DNA of 42,650 nucleotides from Clostridiales bacterium UBA1728. GTDB lineage: Bacteria > Bacillota > Clostridia > Oscillospirales > Oscillospiraceae. Positions 7,748-15,675 of the stretch are shown here, one piece after another (position 1 is the first letter of the stretch; every line of letters begins with the position of its first letter). The position numbers were made by a program, and so were the translations under genes. A model generated the notes under the pieces. The model was not told the DNA's origin and ran no database searches. It was given only the letters and a program-made list of their open reading frames with translations. The stretch is from the NCBI GenBank assembly GCA_002315975.1, contig DCIK01000009.1:1-42650 (forward strand). Reading direction: 5' to 3'.

Positions 7748-8635
7748 GTTGGTGTGGGGATCCAACACATCCCGGAGACCGTCTCCGAAGATATTCAGAC
7801 CCAGAACGGTCAGGGCAGTGGCGGCACCGGGGTAGACGATCATCCACCATGCCTTGTGGATTACCGCTTTGCCGTCGTAGAGGATGTTGCCCCAGCTGGG
7901 TTCGGGCTGGGGGACACCCACGCCCAAAAAGCTCAGAGCGGCCTCAGTGATGATGGCATTGGCGAAGATGTAGCTGGCCTGCACCACCACGGGAGAGAGA
8001 ATATTGGGGGCAATGTGCAGCCAGATGATGCGCATATCACTGGCACCCAGAGACTGCATGGCCTCGATATAGGTCTGCTCCTTAACCACCATGGCACTGG
8101 AGCGGGCCACTCTTGCCACCCGGGGTACGCTGACCACCGTAAGAGAGAGAATCAGATTGCCGATGCCGCCGCCCAGCATGGCCACCATGGCGATGGCCAG
8201 AAGGGTGGAGGGAATGGCGCTGAGGGCGTCGCACACGCGCATGATGGCATTGTCCAGCCGGGGGTAGTAGCAGGCGTAGAGCCCCAGCACCATGCCGAGG
8301 ATCATGCTCAACAGACCCACGCCCGCGCCGATGCCCAGCGAGATGCGCGCACCGTAGAGCAGACGCACCAGTATGCTGCGGCCTAAGTTATCGGAGCCCA
8401 GCAGAAAGCCGTTCTCTCCGGGCCGGCTGAGACGGTCGAAGACGCTGGTGACCAGCGGCCCTTCGGGGAAGAGCAGAGGGGCCGACAGAGCCAGAATGAC
8501 CATGCTTAGGGTTATGACAGAGCCGATCATGGCTAATTTATTATGCAGGAACTTTTTCACCACCAGCTGCCGCTGCTCCTTCTGCAAGCGGCGCTTGATG
8601 GCCTCCCGTTCCTGACGGATTTCCTCTTGTGTCAT
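7745..8635 (-). CDS. dppC: Di/oligopeptide ABC transporter permease (DppC type)
   Basis: 296 residues from the ATG at 8635, which has GAGGGAGA upstream and lies 10 bases after the dppB stop; a longer in-frame reading overlaps dppB and is rejected. A charged cytoplasmic N-terminus (EIRQEREAIKRRLQKEQRQ) precedes the first membrane helix, as in OppC_N proteins, followed by about five more helices. The EAA loop that contacts the ATPases is visible as EAMQSLGASDMRIIWLHIAPN. The LGSDNLGRSILVRLLYGAR segment is a family hallmark. It should form the membrane channel with DppB. Confidence 0.93.
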   Translation of the reverse strand: MTQEEIRQEREAIKRRLQKEQRQLVVKKFLHNKLAMIGSVITLSMVILALSAPLLFPEGPLVTSVFDRLSRPGENGFLLGSDNLGRSILVRLLYGARISLGIGAGVGLLSMILGMVLGLYACYYPRLDNAIMRVCDALSAIPSTLLAIAMVAMLGGGIGNLILSLTVVSVPRVARVARSSAMVVKEQTYIEAMQSLGASDMRIIWLHIAPNILSPVVVQASYIFANAIITEAALSFLGVGVPQPEPSWGNILYDGKAVIHKAWWMIVYPGAATALTVLGLNIFGDGLRDVLDPHTN

Positions 8636-8645
8636 GGCTTCTCCC

Positions 8646-9602
8646 TCACTTTCCGGCGGCATCCACACGGGCGCGGGGGTCGATGGCACCGTAGAGGAGG
8701 TCAATGATGAGACTGATGAGCACATTGGTAAGGCTCACCAGCAGGACGATGGCCTGAATCACTTCGTAATCCCGGCGCAGTACGGAGTTCACCGTCAGCT
8801 GCCCCAGACCGGGGATGTTGAACACGGTTTCCACCACCGTGGCACCGGCCAACAGCACCATAAAGCTCTGCGCGATAACCGTTACAATGGGAATGAGGGC
8901 GTTGCGCAGGGCGTGCTTCATAAAGAGACTTCGCAGGGACACGCCCTTGGCCCTGGCGGCGCGGATATAGTCGCTGTCCAGCACCTCCAGCATGGAGGCG
9001 CGGGTCATGCGGATCATGAGACCGGACTCGATAAAGCCCAGCGCGATGGCGGGGAGGGTCAGGTACTTCAGATGCTTCAGCCAGCCCTGAGAGATGGGCG
9101 TGTAGCCCGAGGCGGGCAGCCAGCGGAGCTTCACCGCAAAGAGGAGGATGAGCAGCAGACCCAGAAGAAAGCTGGGCATGGAGATGCCGAACATGGAGGT
9201 GACGGACACCAGATGGTCGGGCATACGCCCCCGGTTTCTGGCGGCCAGAATGCCCAGCGGCACGGCAAAGAGCGCGGCGAGCACCAGCGCATAGCAGGTC
9301 AGTGCCAGCGAGGGGCCCAGATGCTCCAAGAGGATGTGACCCATGGAGTCGTTGATGAACACCGACTCGCCCAGATCACCCCGGAGTACGCCGCCCAGCC
9401 AGCGGAAATACTGCACCGGCAGGGGATCGTTGAAGCCCATTTTCTCCCGCAGGGCGGCAATCTCCGCGTCCTTGGCCTGATCGCCCAGCAGCATGGCAGC
9501 CGGGTCTCCGGGAGTGAGATGCACCAGCAGGAAGATCACCAGCGACACGATGATGAGCACCGGGATGAGGGTCATGATTCGTTTGATGAGATACTTTTTC
9601 AT
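8646..9602 (-). CDS. dppB: Di/oligopeptide ABC transporter permease (DppB type)
   Basis: 318 residues from the ATG at 9602 (MKKYLIKRI, the usual beginning of DppB/OppB). About six membrane helices; the N-terminal helix is followed by the family segment HLTPGDPAAMLLG. The EAA loop is IRAARAKGVSLRSLFMKHALRNALIP. The ribosome site is weak: only GGAT-like sequence is seen upstream, which with the hairpin at 9622-9650 suggests lower output than the binding-protein gene. A longer in-frame reading to 9716 runs through repeat sequence and is rejected. Confidence 0.92.
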   Translation of the reverse strand: MKKYLIKRIMTLIPVLIIVSLVIFLLVHLTPGDPAAMLLGDQAKDAEIAALREKMGFNDPLPVQYFRWLGGVLRGDLGESVFINDSMGHILLEHLGPSLALTCYALVLAALFAVPLGILAARNRGRMPDHLVSVTSMFGISMPSFLLGLLLILLFAVKLRWLPASGYTPISQGWLKHLKYLTLPAIALGFIESGLMIRMTRASMLEVLDSDYIRAARAKGVSLRSLFMKHALRNALIPIVTVIAQSFMVLLAGATVVETVFNIPGLGQLTVNSVLRRDYEVIQAIVLLVSLTNVLISLIIDLLYGAIDPRARVDAAGK

Positions 9603-9986
9603 GGCAGAATGATAAATCCAAGGGGCTGCGGCCATAGCGGTCACAGCCCCGTTTTGACTGCATAAAAGGAGAGCACTTTCTGCGCTCTTTGCCCTCCCCT
9701 TTGGGGAGGGTGGCACGAAGTGTCGGGAGAGGTTGACCGACTACCTCTTCAGTCACGGCTCCGCCGTGCCAGCTTCCCCAGAGGGGAAGCCTTTGCCCTC
9801 CCCTTTGGGTGTGCGTACCGCATAGCGCTCTTTCCTTGCCCTCCCCTTTGGGGAGGGTGCCGCCGCAGCGGCAGGAGAGGTATTTCGCTGCGCTCGACAG
9901 CTTCCCCGGAGGGGAAGCCACCTCTTCAGTCTCGCTGCGCTCGACAGCTTCCCCGGAGGGGAAGCCGGAGAACGATACGGGCAGCA
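9603..9986. repeat. 384-base gene-free gap filled by GC-rich tandem repeats and a hairpin
   Basis: This lies between the binding-protein gene and dppB. From 9685 to 9975 there are repeated units of CCCTCCCCTTTGGGGAGGG and CAGCTTCCCCGGAGGGGAAG, with two near-identical stretches of CTGCGCTCGACAGCTTCCCC. They resemble family B in design (nested CCTC/GAGG stems) but differ in sequence. A separate stem at 9622-9628/9644-9650 (GGGGCTG/CAGCCCC) sits just before dppB; such stems often limit read-through after a binding-protein gene. No open frame here is credible. Confidence 0.65.
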
Positions 9987-11558
9987 TCAGCCCAGCGTGG
10001 CGTTCACGTAAACGATGCGCTCCTGGAAGCCCAGACCCTGTACGGTCTTGGAGGAGATCATAAAGCTCTTCTGAATGCCGAAGTTGACCACGGGCATATT
10101 GTCCTCCCACATATACTGCTGCAGCGCAGTCCAGATTCTGGCACCTTCCTCGGCGCTGCCGGAGAGGTTGATGGCGCTCAGCTCGCTCTGGATGTGCTCA
10201 TCGGTGCACCAGCCGGCCCAGCCGGTGGAGAGGTAGAGGTTCATGGTGGGCACGGTCTTGGGGGAGAAGGAGGTGATGAAGGCGTTGTACTTATCACTCT
10301 CGTTGTTGCGGATCTCCACGAAGGTGGACCAGTCATAGGTCAGCAGCTCGCAGGGTATGCCGGCGGCCTCCAGCTGGGCCTTGACCACCACGGCCATGTT
10401 ATAGAAGTCGGGGCTGTCGGAGGCAACCAGCAGCTTGAAGGGCTCGGTGAAGTCGTAGCCGGCCTCAGTGAGGAGCTCCACAGCCTTCTGGCCGTTGCCC
10501 TGATTGTAGTATTCGCTGCCGGCCTCGGTGAACCACAGACCCTGAGAGGGGAACATATAGGAGGAGTTCAGGGTGTAGAAGTCGCGGCTGCCGTAGGCGC
10601 CGTAGAGAATTTCGTCGCAGTTGAGGGCGGCATTGATGCCCCGGCGGAAGGCGGCATCGGCGGCCAGACCCTCGCGCTTGTTGAAGATGAGCATGGGCAT
10701 CTCGGCGGAGGCCATGGTCACATTGAAGTCCTCGCTCTCTTCAAAGAGGTCGTAGGAGTCGTAGCCGACGCCGCTGCAGGCGTGGTACAGACCGGTCTGC
10801 AGACCGGAGATGATGGTGGACTCGTCGTTGACAAGGTCAAAGATCACGGTTTCGATGCCGGCGTTCTTGTAGCCGGCCCAGCCGCTGAAATCGCCCTGGG
10901 TGCCGTAGGGGGTATAGTCGGCGAACTTCTCCAGACGGATGTACTGGTCTTCCTTGATCTCAGCCACCTTGTAGGGGCCGGTGCCGATGTACTCGGTCAG
11001 CAGACCGCTTTCGCCGATTTTGTCAATGCTGCTCTTGGGCACGATGATGGGACGGTTGGCATAGGAGGCCATGAGATTGTTCAGGTAGGCGCAGGGAGCG
11101 GCCATGCTGATCTTCACGGTGGCATCATCGACCTTTTCAAAGTGAGCGCCGCCGGTGAACTGGGCGGCGGTCTCCACGCTGTCGATCCAGCGGTTCATGG
11201 AGGCCACCACATCCTCGGCGGTCATGGTCTCGCCGTTGTGGAACTTCACGCCCTCGCGGAGATGGTAAACATATTCGGTGGAGTCCTCGTTCACATCCCA
11301 GCCGGTGCAGAGCTCCGCCACAGGGCTGTAGGCGGCATCGGCGGAAACCAGCTGCTCGAAAACAGAACCGGAAACCACCAGCGAAGCCTCGTCGGAGGTG
11401 TTGGACATGATGTCAAGGTTGGTCGTTACATTGGCAGGGACGATGTGCAGCTCGGTGGGAGCGGCCTGCGCGGTGGCCGCTTTCTCTTTGCTGCCGCCGC
11501 AGGCGCAAAGGGCGAAGAGCATGGTCAGAGCCAGAAGAGCAGCGATGCACTTTTTCAT
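9987..11558 (-). CDS. Peptide ABC transporter substrate-binding lipoprotein (SBP family 5)
   Basis: 523 residues, typical of DppA/OppA/DppE binding proteins. A lipoprotein signal peptide (MKKCIAALLALTMLFALCAC) puts the lipobox Cys at residue 20. A Ser/Lys/Ala-rich linker follows, then the SBP_bac_5 fold. The family segment YVYHLREGVKFHNGETMTAEDVVASMNR is shortened here to its key parts: LREGVKFHNGE and TAEDV. The start has AAGGAG upstream and lies 48 bases after the P1 peptidase stop. It presents extracellular peptides to the permeases. Ligand specificity cannot be read from the sequence; the hydrolases around it suggest D-amino-acid peptides or muropeptides. Confidence 0.92.
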   Translation of the reverse strand: MKKCIAALLALTMLFALCACGGSKEKAATAQAAPTELHIVPANVTTNLDIMSNTSDEASLVVSGSVFEQLVSADAAYSPVAELCTGWDVNEDSTEYVYHLREGVKFHNGETMTAEDVVASMNRWIDSVETAAQFTGGAHFEKVDDATVKISMAAPCAYLNNLMASYANRPIIVPKSSIDKIGESGLLTEYIGTGPYKVAEIKEDQYIRLEKFADYTPYGTQGDFSGWAGYKNAGIETVIFDLVNDESTIISGLQTGLYHACSGVGYDSYDLFEESEDFNVTMASAEMPMLIFNKREGLAADAAFRRGINAALNCDEILYGAYGSRDFYTLNSSYMFPSQGLWFTEAGSEYYNQGNGQKAVELLTEAGYDFTEPFKLLVASDSPDFYNMAVVVKAQLEAAGIPCELLTYDWSTFVEIRNNESDKYNAFITSFSPKTVPTMNLYLSTGWAGWCTDEHIQSELSAINLSGSAEEGARIWTALQQYMWEDNMPVVNFGIQKSFMISSKTVQGLGFQERIVYVNATLG

Positions 11559-11606
11559 GGGGGATTCTCCTTTTCAATCAGATTATGCGTTGGTGTCTGT
11601 GCCTGC

Positions 11607-12632
11607 TCAGAGATATTCCCGCAGGCTCCGAACGATATTACCCCGAATGCCTCGGGTGGTTTCGGCGTGGTAAAGGGCGGAGATAATGGCCTCCTCGGTG
11701 GCTTCAATGGCGCACTCAAACACGCTGTCGATCTCGGCATCGTGGAAAAAGCCGCCGGAAAGGATGCTTTGCTCGCTGTAGTGGGGATAGCGGTTGGCGG
11801 TGGAGAAAGCGATGGCGATGTCGCCGCTGCCGTTGCCGCAGCAGGAGCCTGTGCGGCCCAGCGCCACCATGCTCCGCTCGCTGAGACGCTCCAGCTGCCT
11901 CCCGCTGAGAGGAATGTCCGTGGCGATCACGATGATAATGCTGCCCTGCTCGGGCGTTTTCGTCTGCTCGGCAATGCGGCGGCCGATGTGGTCGCCGCCG
12001 ATGGTCAGATAGCCGCGGTTACCGAAGTTGGCCAAGACCAGCGCACCCACGGTGCAGGTTTTCCCATCGACCTGCAGAATGCGGGAGGCGGAGCCGATGC
12101 CGCCCTTGAGACCCATGCAGCACATTCCGGTGCCCGCGCCCACGGCACCCTCGGCAAAGTCGGCGGTGGCGGCAGAGAGCGCATCGAAGGCGTCCTGCTC
12201 GCACACGTGGAGACCGCGGATATCGTTGAGGCTGCCGTCGTTGCACTCGGTGACCACGCAGTTTACCGTTCCGGTGGTCACGCCGATGTCCTCGTTGCGC
12301 TGCAGCATATACTTCACCAGCGCGGTCATACAGGTTCCCACGGAGAGGGTGTTGGTCATGAGGATGGGCGTTTCGAGGGTGCCCAGCTCTTTGATCTGGA
12401 TGAGGCCGGTGCTCTTGCCGAAGCCGTTGATCACGGTAACGCCGGCGACCGGCTTGTCATGGAAGATGTCCCCGCCGTGGGGGAAAATGGCGGTGACACC
12501 CGTGTGGATGTCCGCACCGTCGTTGAGGGTTTTGTGTCCCACGGTGACGCCGGCAACATCACTGATGAGATTCCGCGGCCCGTGGGGGTGGAGGCTGTAG
12601 AGCTCAAGACCTGAGTTTTCTGGCAGACCCAT
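11607..12632 (-). CDS. P1 family (S58, DmpA-like) aminopeptidase
   Basis: 341 residues from the ATG at 12632 (AGGA upstream); the longer in-frame reading to 12764 runs through the leader terminator and is rejected. DmpA-type enzymes are Ntn-fold, self-cleaving aminopeptidases acting on L- or D-amino-acid amides and peptides. The N-terminus (ISDVAGVTVGHKTL) and GVTAIFPHGG are family hallmarks. The probable self-cleavage site is Gly230-Ser231 in QGSIIIVIATDIPL, matching Gly249-Ser250 of the 375-residue DmpA. A conserved GNGSGDIAIAFST segment follows. No signal peptide, so it is cytoplasmic. It heads the seven-gene peptide uptake unit behind a structured leader. D-specificity is inferred from family and context. 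Confidence 0.88.
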   Translation of the reverse strand: MGLPENSGLELYSLHPHGPRNLISDVAGVTVGHKTLNDGADIHTGVTAIFPHGGDIFHDKPVAGVTVINGFGKSTGLIQIKELGTLETPILMTNTLSVGTCMTALVKYMLQRNEDIGVTTGTVNCVVTECNDGSLNDIRGLHVCEQDAFDALSAATADFAEGAVGAGTGMCCMGLKGGIGSASRILQVDGKTCTVGALVLANFGNRGYLTIGGDHIGRRIAEQTKTPEQGSIIIVIATDIPLSGRQLERLSERSMVALGRTGSCCGNGSGDIAIAFSTANRYPHYSEQSILSGGFFHDAEIDSVFECAIEATEEAIISALYHAETTRGIRGNIVRSLREYL

Positions 12633-12925
12633 GACAGTTTTCCTGCGATTCTTTATAGATTCAGCGGATAAAAGAAAAGCTGTGAGAGCTTGCAAAAAGC
12701 AGTCACAGCGAAAAACTCCATACAGAGCCACCGAAGGAACGGTGACTGCACAGAGAATATTCACTGATTGCTCTCCGCTTGCGCGACAGTACGCGGCATA
12801 TTGTGCCGCATCCCAACCCGCGTCCCCTCAGGCAAAAAGCGCGGATTTCGGCACCGAACCCTTTCACACCCCGGCATTCGCCTGCCACCGGAGCGCTACT
12901 GATGAGCGGTGCGCCTCAATCATAG
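12633..12925 (-). promoter_or_regulatory. Structured 5' leader with terminator/antiterminator pair (candidate riboswitch)
   Basis: About 290 bases separate the promoter from the P1 peptidase start. On the minus strand GCTGTGA and TCACAGC (12703-12709 and 12679-12685) form a hairpin with an inner GCTT/AAGC stem, followed by TTTTCTTT: an intrinsic terminator. Its 5' arm overlaps GTGACTGC (12699-12706), which can instead pair with an upstream GCAGTCAC (12742-12749), a mutually exclusive antiterminator. Upstream lie a perfect GCGGCA/TGCCGC hairpin and segments faintly like the cobalamin riboswitch core in order (AAAGGG, CGGTG with AAATCCG, CCGCGTACTGT), but spacing is not canonical. Class is unassigned. 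Confidence 0.55.
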
Positions 12926-12930
12926 AAGGT

Positions 12931-12959
12931 ACTATACCACAAACAGGTAAAAAATGCAA
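12931..12959 (-). promoter_or_regulatory. Promoter of the peptide uptake unit
   Basis: On the minus strand TTGCAT (12954-12959) and TATAGT (12931-12936) are 17 bases apart. Transcription would begin near 12925 and run through the structured leader. Confidence 0.7.
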
Positions 12960-13024
12960 GAGATACATTGGAAAAATGCAGAAAAACTTTTTTCTTTATT
13001 TCTGTTCTGATGCCGCAAGTCCCT

Positions 13025-14386
13025 TCACTTCCGCACGCTCTTTCCGGCGGTTTCGCAGAGAAGCTCGCTGTTGTGAGCGGCAATCACGCCGTTGACGAGC
13101 ACCCACTCGATGCCCGTGGGAGGCAGAAGATTCTGCTCGAAGGTGGCGTTGTCCTTCACGGTTTCGGGGTCAAAGACCACCACATCGCCGTCGCTGCCCA
13201 CGCGGAGATTGCCCTTGTGCGCCAGACCCAGCTGCTCGGCGGCCATGGTTGTCATGCGGCGGATGCCGTCGCGCAGCTCCACCTTGCCGGCGCGGACGAA
13301 CTCGGCGAGGAAGCGGGGGAAGGCTCCCGCAGCCCGGGGATGGCCGTCACCGCGGGTGAGAATGCCGTCACTGCCCAGCATCACGTGGGGATGGGTGTAG
13401 GCCCGGTCCACATCGTCCCCCTGCATCACGTGGCAGATGGTGTGGCATTCGGGATGCTCGGCGCGAACCCGGTTGAAGAGCTCCTCGGTGCAGCGCAGAC
13501 CCTTTAACTCGCCGTCGCAGAGCTCCACCACCTCGTAGCCGCAGCCGTAGCGCTCCCGCCAGCCGGGATCATAGGTGGTGGTGCCGATGCCGGTGGAGAA
13601 GGCATAGTAGGGGTAACAGTCGCACTCCACCGCCACGCCCCTTTCCCGGTAGCTGTCCACCAGCGCCAGAAACTCCCGCATCTGGCCGAAGCCGGCCATG
13701 GAGCCGATATGACTCAGCTCAATGCGCACGCCCAGGGCATCGCCGATGTCCAGCAGCTCCTTTGCGGCATCGAAGACCTCGGCGGCATCGCTGCGGATGT
13801 GGGCGGAGACCATACGCCCGTACTTCTTTGCGGGGGAGGCGGTCTCCAGCAGCTCCTCCATGGTGATGCCGGGCACATAGCGGATGCCGTAGCTGATGCC
13901 CGCACAGCCCCGAGCGAGGGCTCTGTCACAGAGGGCCGTCATTGCTTCTCGCTGCTCCCTGGTGGCTGGGGCGTATTTGTCTGCGGCACCCACCAGCTTG
14001 CGCAGGTAGGTATGCCCCACCAGCATGGCAAGGTTGATGGGAGCACCCTGGGCATCCACCGCGTCTAAAAAGTCGCCGGGGTCCAGTTCGTTGTCGCCGC
14101 AGTTGCCCGCCACGCCGGTGGTCACGCCCATGCGCAGCATGGTGCGGTAGATGGCCCCGTAGCAGTCGGGGGTAATGCGTCCGTCCGCCTCGGGGGCGTC
14201 CTCATGCATATGAATGTCGATGAAGCCGGGGCATACGATTTTGCCCGCGGCATCGATTACGCTGTCTGCCTCGGGAACCTCGGCGGTGAGCGCGGCGATT
14301 TTGCCGTCTTCTATGAGCAGGTTCAGGGCTGCATCTATGTTCTGCGCCGGGTCGATGATGCGACCCCCGCGAATCAGTATACGCAT
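13025..14386 (-). CDS. N-acyl-D-amino-acid deacylase family amidohydrolase
   Basis: 453 residues from the ATG at 14386, which has a perfect AGGAGGT ribosome site; the longer frame to 14548 is rejected. Metal-dependent amidohydrolase of the D-aminoacylase group, which hydrolyses N-acyl-D-amino acids to the free D-amino acid. Visible ligands: DIHMHED (His59, His61), GNCG with Cys96 at the same number as in characterised D-aminoacylases, SAHIRSD and ELSHIGS (two His) and MLGSDG (catalytic Asp). The beginning and end of the protein form the small composite beta domain. It is a little shorter than the 480 or so residues of characterised members. It has its own promoter and lies upstream of, and in the same direction as, the D-peptide uptake unit. 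Other amide substrates cannot be excluded. Confidence 0.85.
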   Translation of the reverse strand: MRILIRGGRIIDPAQNIDAALNLLIEDGKIAALTAEVPEADSVIDAAGKIVCPGFIDIHMHEDAPEADGRITPDCYGAIYRTMLRMGVTTGVAGNCGDNELDPGDFLDAVDAQGAPINLAMLVGHTYLRKLVGAADKYAPATREQREAMTALCDRALARGCAGISYGIRYVPGITMEELLETASPAKKYGRMVSAHIRSDAAEVFDAAKELLDIGDALGVRIELSHIGSMAGFGQMREFLALVDSYRERGVAVECDCYPYYAFSTGIGTTTYDPGWRERYGCGYEVVELCDGELKGLRCTEELFNRVRAEHPECHTICHVMQGDDVDRAYTHPHVMLGSDGILTRGDGHPRAAGAFPRFLAEFVRAGKVELRDGIRRMTTMAAEQLGLAHKGNLRVGSDGDVVVFDPETVKDNATFEQNLLPPTGIEWVLVNGVIAAHNSELLCETAGKSVRK

Positions 14387-14418
14387 CTCGTTGACCTCCT
14401 GTGAATGAATTTGAAATG

Positions 14419-14447
14419 AGTATAACCCCGCGGGAGGAAGATGTAAA
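14419..14447 (-). promoter_or_regulatory. Promoter of the D-aminoacylase gene
   Basis: On the minus strand TTTACA (14442-14447) and TATACT (14419-14424) are 17 bases apart, with the start codon about 33 bases downstream. Confidence 0.75.
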
Positions 14448-14460
14448 GGAAAAAGCAAAC

Positions 14461-14486
14461 AGGAGCCGCGGTTTCCCGCAGCTCCT
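14461..14486 (-). terminator. Stem-loop with T-rich tail
   Basis: Arms 14461-14471 and 14476-14486 pair with one mismatch around TTTC/GAAA. On the minus strand GTTTGCTTTTT follows. It isolates the D-aminoacylase promoter from transcription arriving from the His-rich gene. Confidence 0.55.
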
Positions 14487-14521
14487 GAAAAAGCCTCGCA
14501 GAGGAGGCTGAAATCTGAGTC

Positions 14522-14727
14522 CCTGTCATTGCTGTGAAAGTAGTACAAAAAAGCTCGTTGGCTCCCTCAGATGAGGGAGCTGTCGCAAAGCGACTGAGGG
14601 AGGGATCGTCTACGAAACAGCTCAAAAGATTCTCTCTCCCTCAGCCCCAGTTTGCGAACTGGGGCAGCTCCCTCGTCAGAGGGAGCCAAGAGAAGGGCTC
14701 CGGCGTTTCTTTCACAGCAATGACAGG
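14522..14727. repeat. MITE-like composite inverted repeat (206 bases, family B units inside)
   Basis: The outer 19 bases (14522-14540, CCTGTCATTGCTGTGAAAG) are perfectly repeated in inverse at 14709-14727. Inside, two family B units face each other (14557-14608 and 14637-14692) around a spacer GGATCGTCTACGAAACAGCT. The 39269-39396 copy carries the same two units and a similar spacer in the opposite orientation. No transposase is encoded. With the promoter and stem-loop just described it fills the 406-base gap 14387-14792; I see no gene in it. Confidence 0.75.
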
Positions 14728-14792
14728 TGTTGCCACAAGCTGATGCAGTGAATCAATCTACAGAGGGCAAAGCCATTGCAATCGAAGGAACA

Positions 14793-15671
14793 TTACGCTT
14801 CGGCGATGAGCAGCACGCTGCCGAGGGTCTCGTGCATGATTTCGCGGAGGGTGTCCTCCTCCAGCGCAAAGACGATGGCAACGCCCTCAATGTGGCAGCC
14901 GGTGGAGCCGTAGCGCCGGACATTGGTGTCTACATCGGTGACGGAAATCTGGCAGCTCTCACCCTGGGCGGTGGCCACGAACTTGATGTGACCGATGATG
15001 CCGCCGGCCTCGGTGACGCGTCTGCCCATCTCCCTGAGCTGCGCACCCAGAATCTCCTCCGCTCTGGCGAAGTCGGTCTCGGGCAGCATACCGGACATGG
15101 CACCGATCATGGAAGTGTCGTGGTAGCTGATGGAGATGCCGTCGTGATGGTGGTCGTGATCGTGGCAGCTGCAGTTGGGATCGTCGCACTCCTCGCCGTC
15201 GTGGTGATGGTGGTCGTGATCGTGGCCGCAGGAGCAGCCCTCTTCGTGCTTGTGCTCATGCTCGTGGTCGTGGTCGTGGCAATGGCACTCTTCTCCGTGC
15301 TCGTGATGATGCTCGTGCTCCTCATGCTCGTGCTTGCAGCAGCACTCGTCCTCATCGTGATGGTGGTGATGGCCATGGTGGTGGCCGTGGCAGCACTCGT
15401 CTTCGTGCTTATGCTCGTGCTTGCAGCAGCATTCTTCCTCCTCGTGGTGGTGAGGATGGCCGTGGTGGTGGCCATGGCCATGGCAGCACTCGTCTTCGTG
15501 CTTATGCTCATGCTTGCAGCAGCATTCCTCCTCCTCGTGGTGGGGATGCTCGTGCTCATGTTTGCAGCAGCACTCTTCGCCTTCCTCGTGGTGGTGATGA
15601 TGCTCGTGCTCGTGCTTGCAGCAGCACTCTTCCTCTTCGTGTTCGTGATGATGATGTTCGTGTTCAGACAT
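14793..15671 (-). CDS. His/Cys-rich metal-binding protein with conserved C-terminal domain
   Basis: 292 residues. Residues 1-177 consist almost only of His, Glu, Cys, Asp, Lys and Gly. Five units carry CCCKHEH followed by His-rich stretches, two share KHEDECCHGH, and a final part has CHCHDHDH and CSCGHDHD. The region could bind many zinc, nickel or cobalt ions. Residues 178-292 are an ordinary globular domain (ISISYHDTSMIGAMSGMLPE to MHETLGSVLL) that I cannot name. There is no signal peptide, so it is cytoplasmic. The start has GGAGG 9 bases upstream; that site overlaps the end of the CobW gene, 4 bases away, so the two are translationally coupled. A metal store or delivery partner for that GTPase is inferred. 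Confidence 0.85.
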   Translation of the reverse strand: MSEHEHHHHEHEEEECCCKHEHEHHHHHEEGEECCCKHEHEHPHHEEEECCCKHEHKHEDECCHGHGHHHGHPHHHEEEECCCKHEHKHEDECCHGHHHGHHHHHDEDECCCKHEHEEHEHHHEHGEECHCHDHDHEHEHKHEEGCSCGHDHDHHHHDGEECDDPNCSCHDHDHHHDGISISYHDTSMIGAMSGMLPETDFARAEEILGAQLREMGRRVTEAGGIIGHIKFVATAQGESCQISVTDVDTNVRRYGSTGCHIEGVAIVFALEEDTLREIMHETLGSVLLIAEA

Positions 15672-15675
15672 GATT

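Noticed and set aside
9720..12614. Plus-strand 964-codon open frame
   Set aside because: It is antisense to the binding-protein and P1 peptidase genes, both of which have clear family motifs, a signal peptide and ribosome sites. The translation is low-complexity Gly/Val/Ala/His typical of antisense GC-rich frames.
12780..12900. Firm call of a cobalamin riboswitch
   Set aside because: Only short blocks match and an insertion of about 50 bases separates parts that are normally close. It is kept as a possibility within the leader entry, not called.
14534..14743. Small open frame with a LAPSDEGAVAKRLREGSS-type translation
   Set aside because: It is the translation of a family B repeat and recurs wherever the repeat occurs (also near 39253-39558), so it is not a gene.
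15240..15668. Tandem repeats as a possible CRISPR array
   Set aside because: The repetition is in-frame codon repetition of the His/Cys-rich gene with irregular units, without uniform spacers. The same holds for the Pro-Glu repeat of ppk1 (29910-30110).
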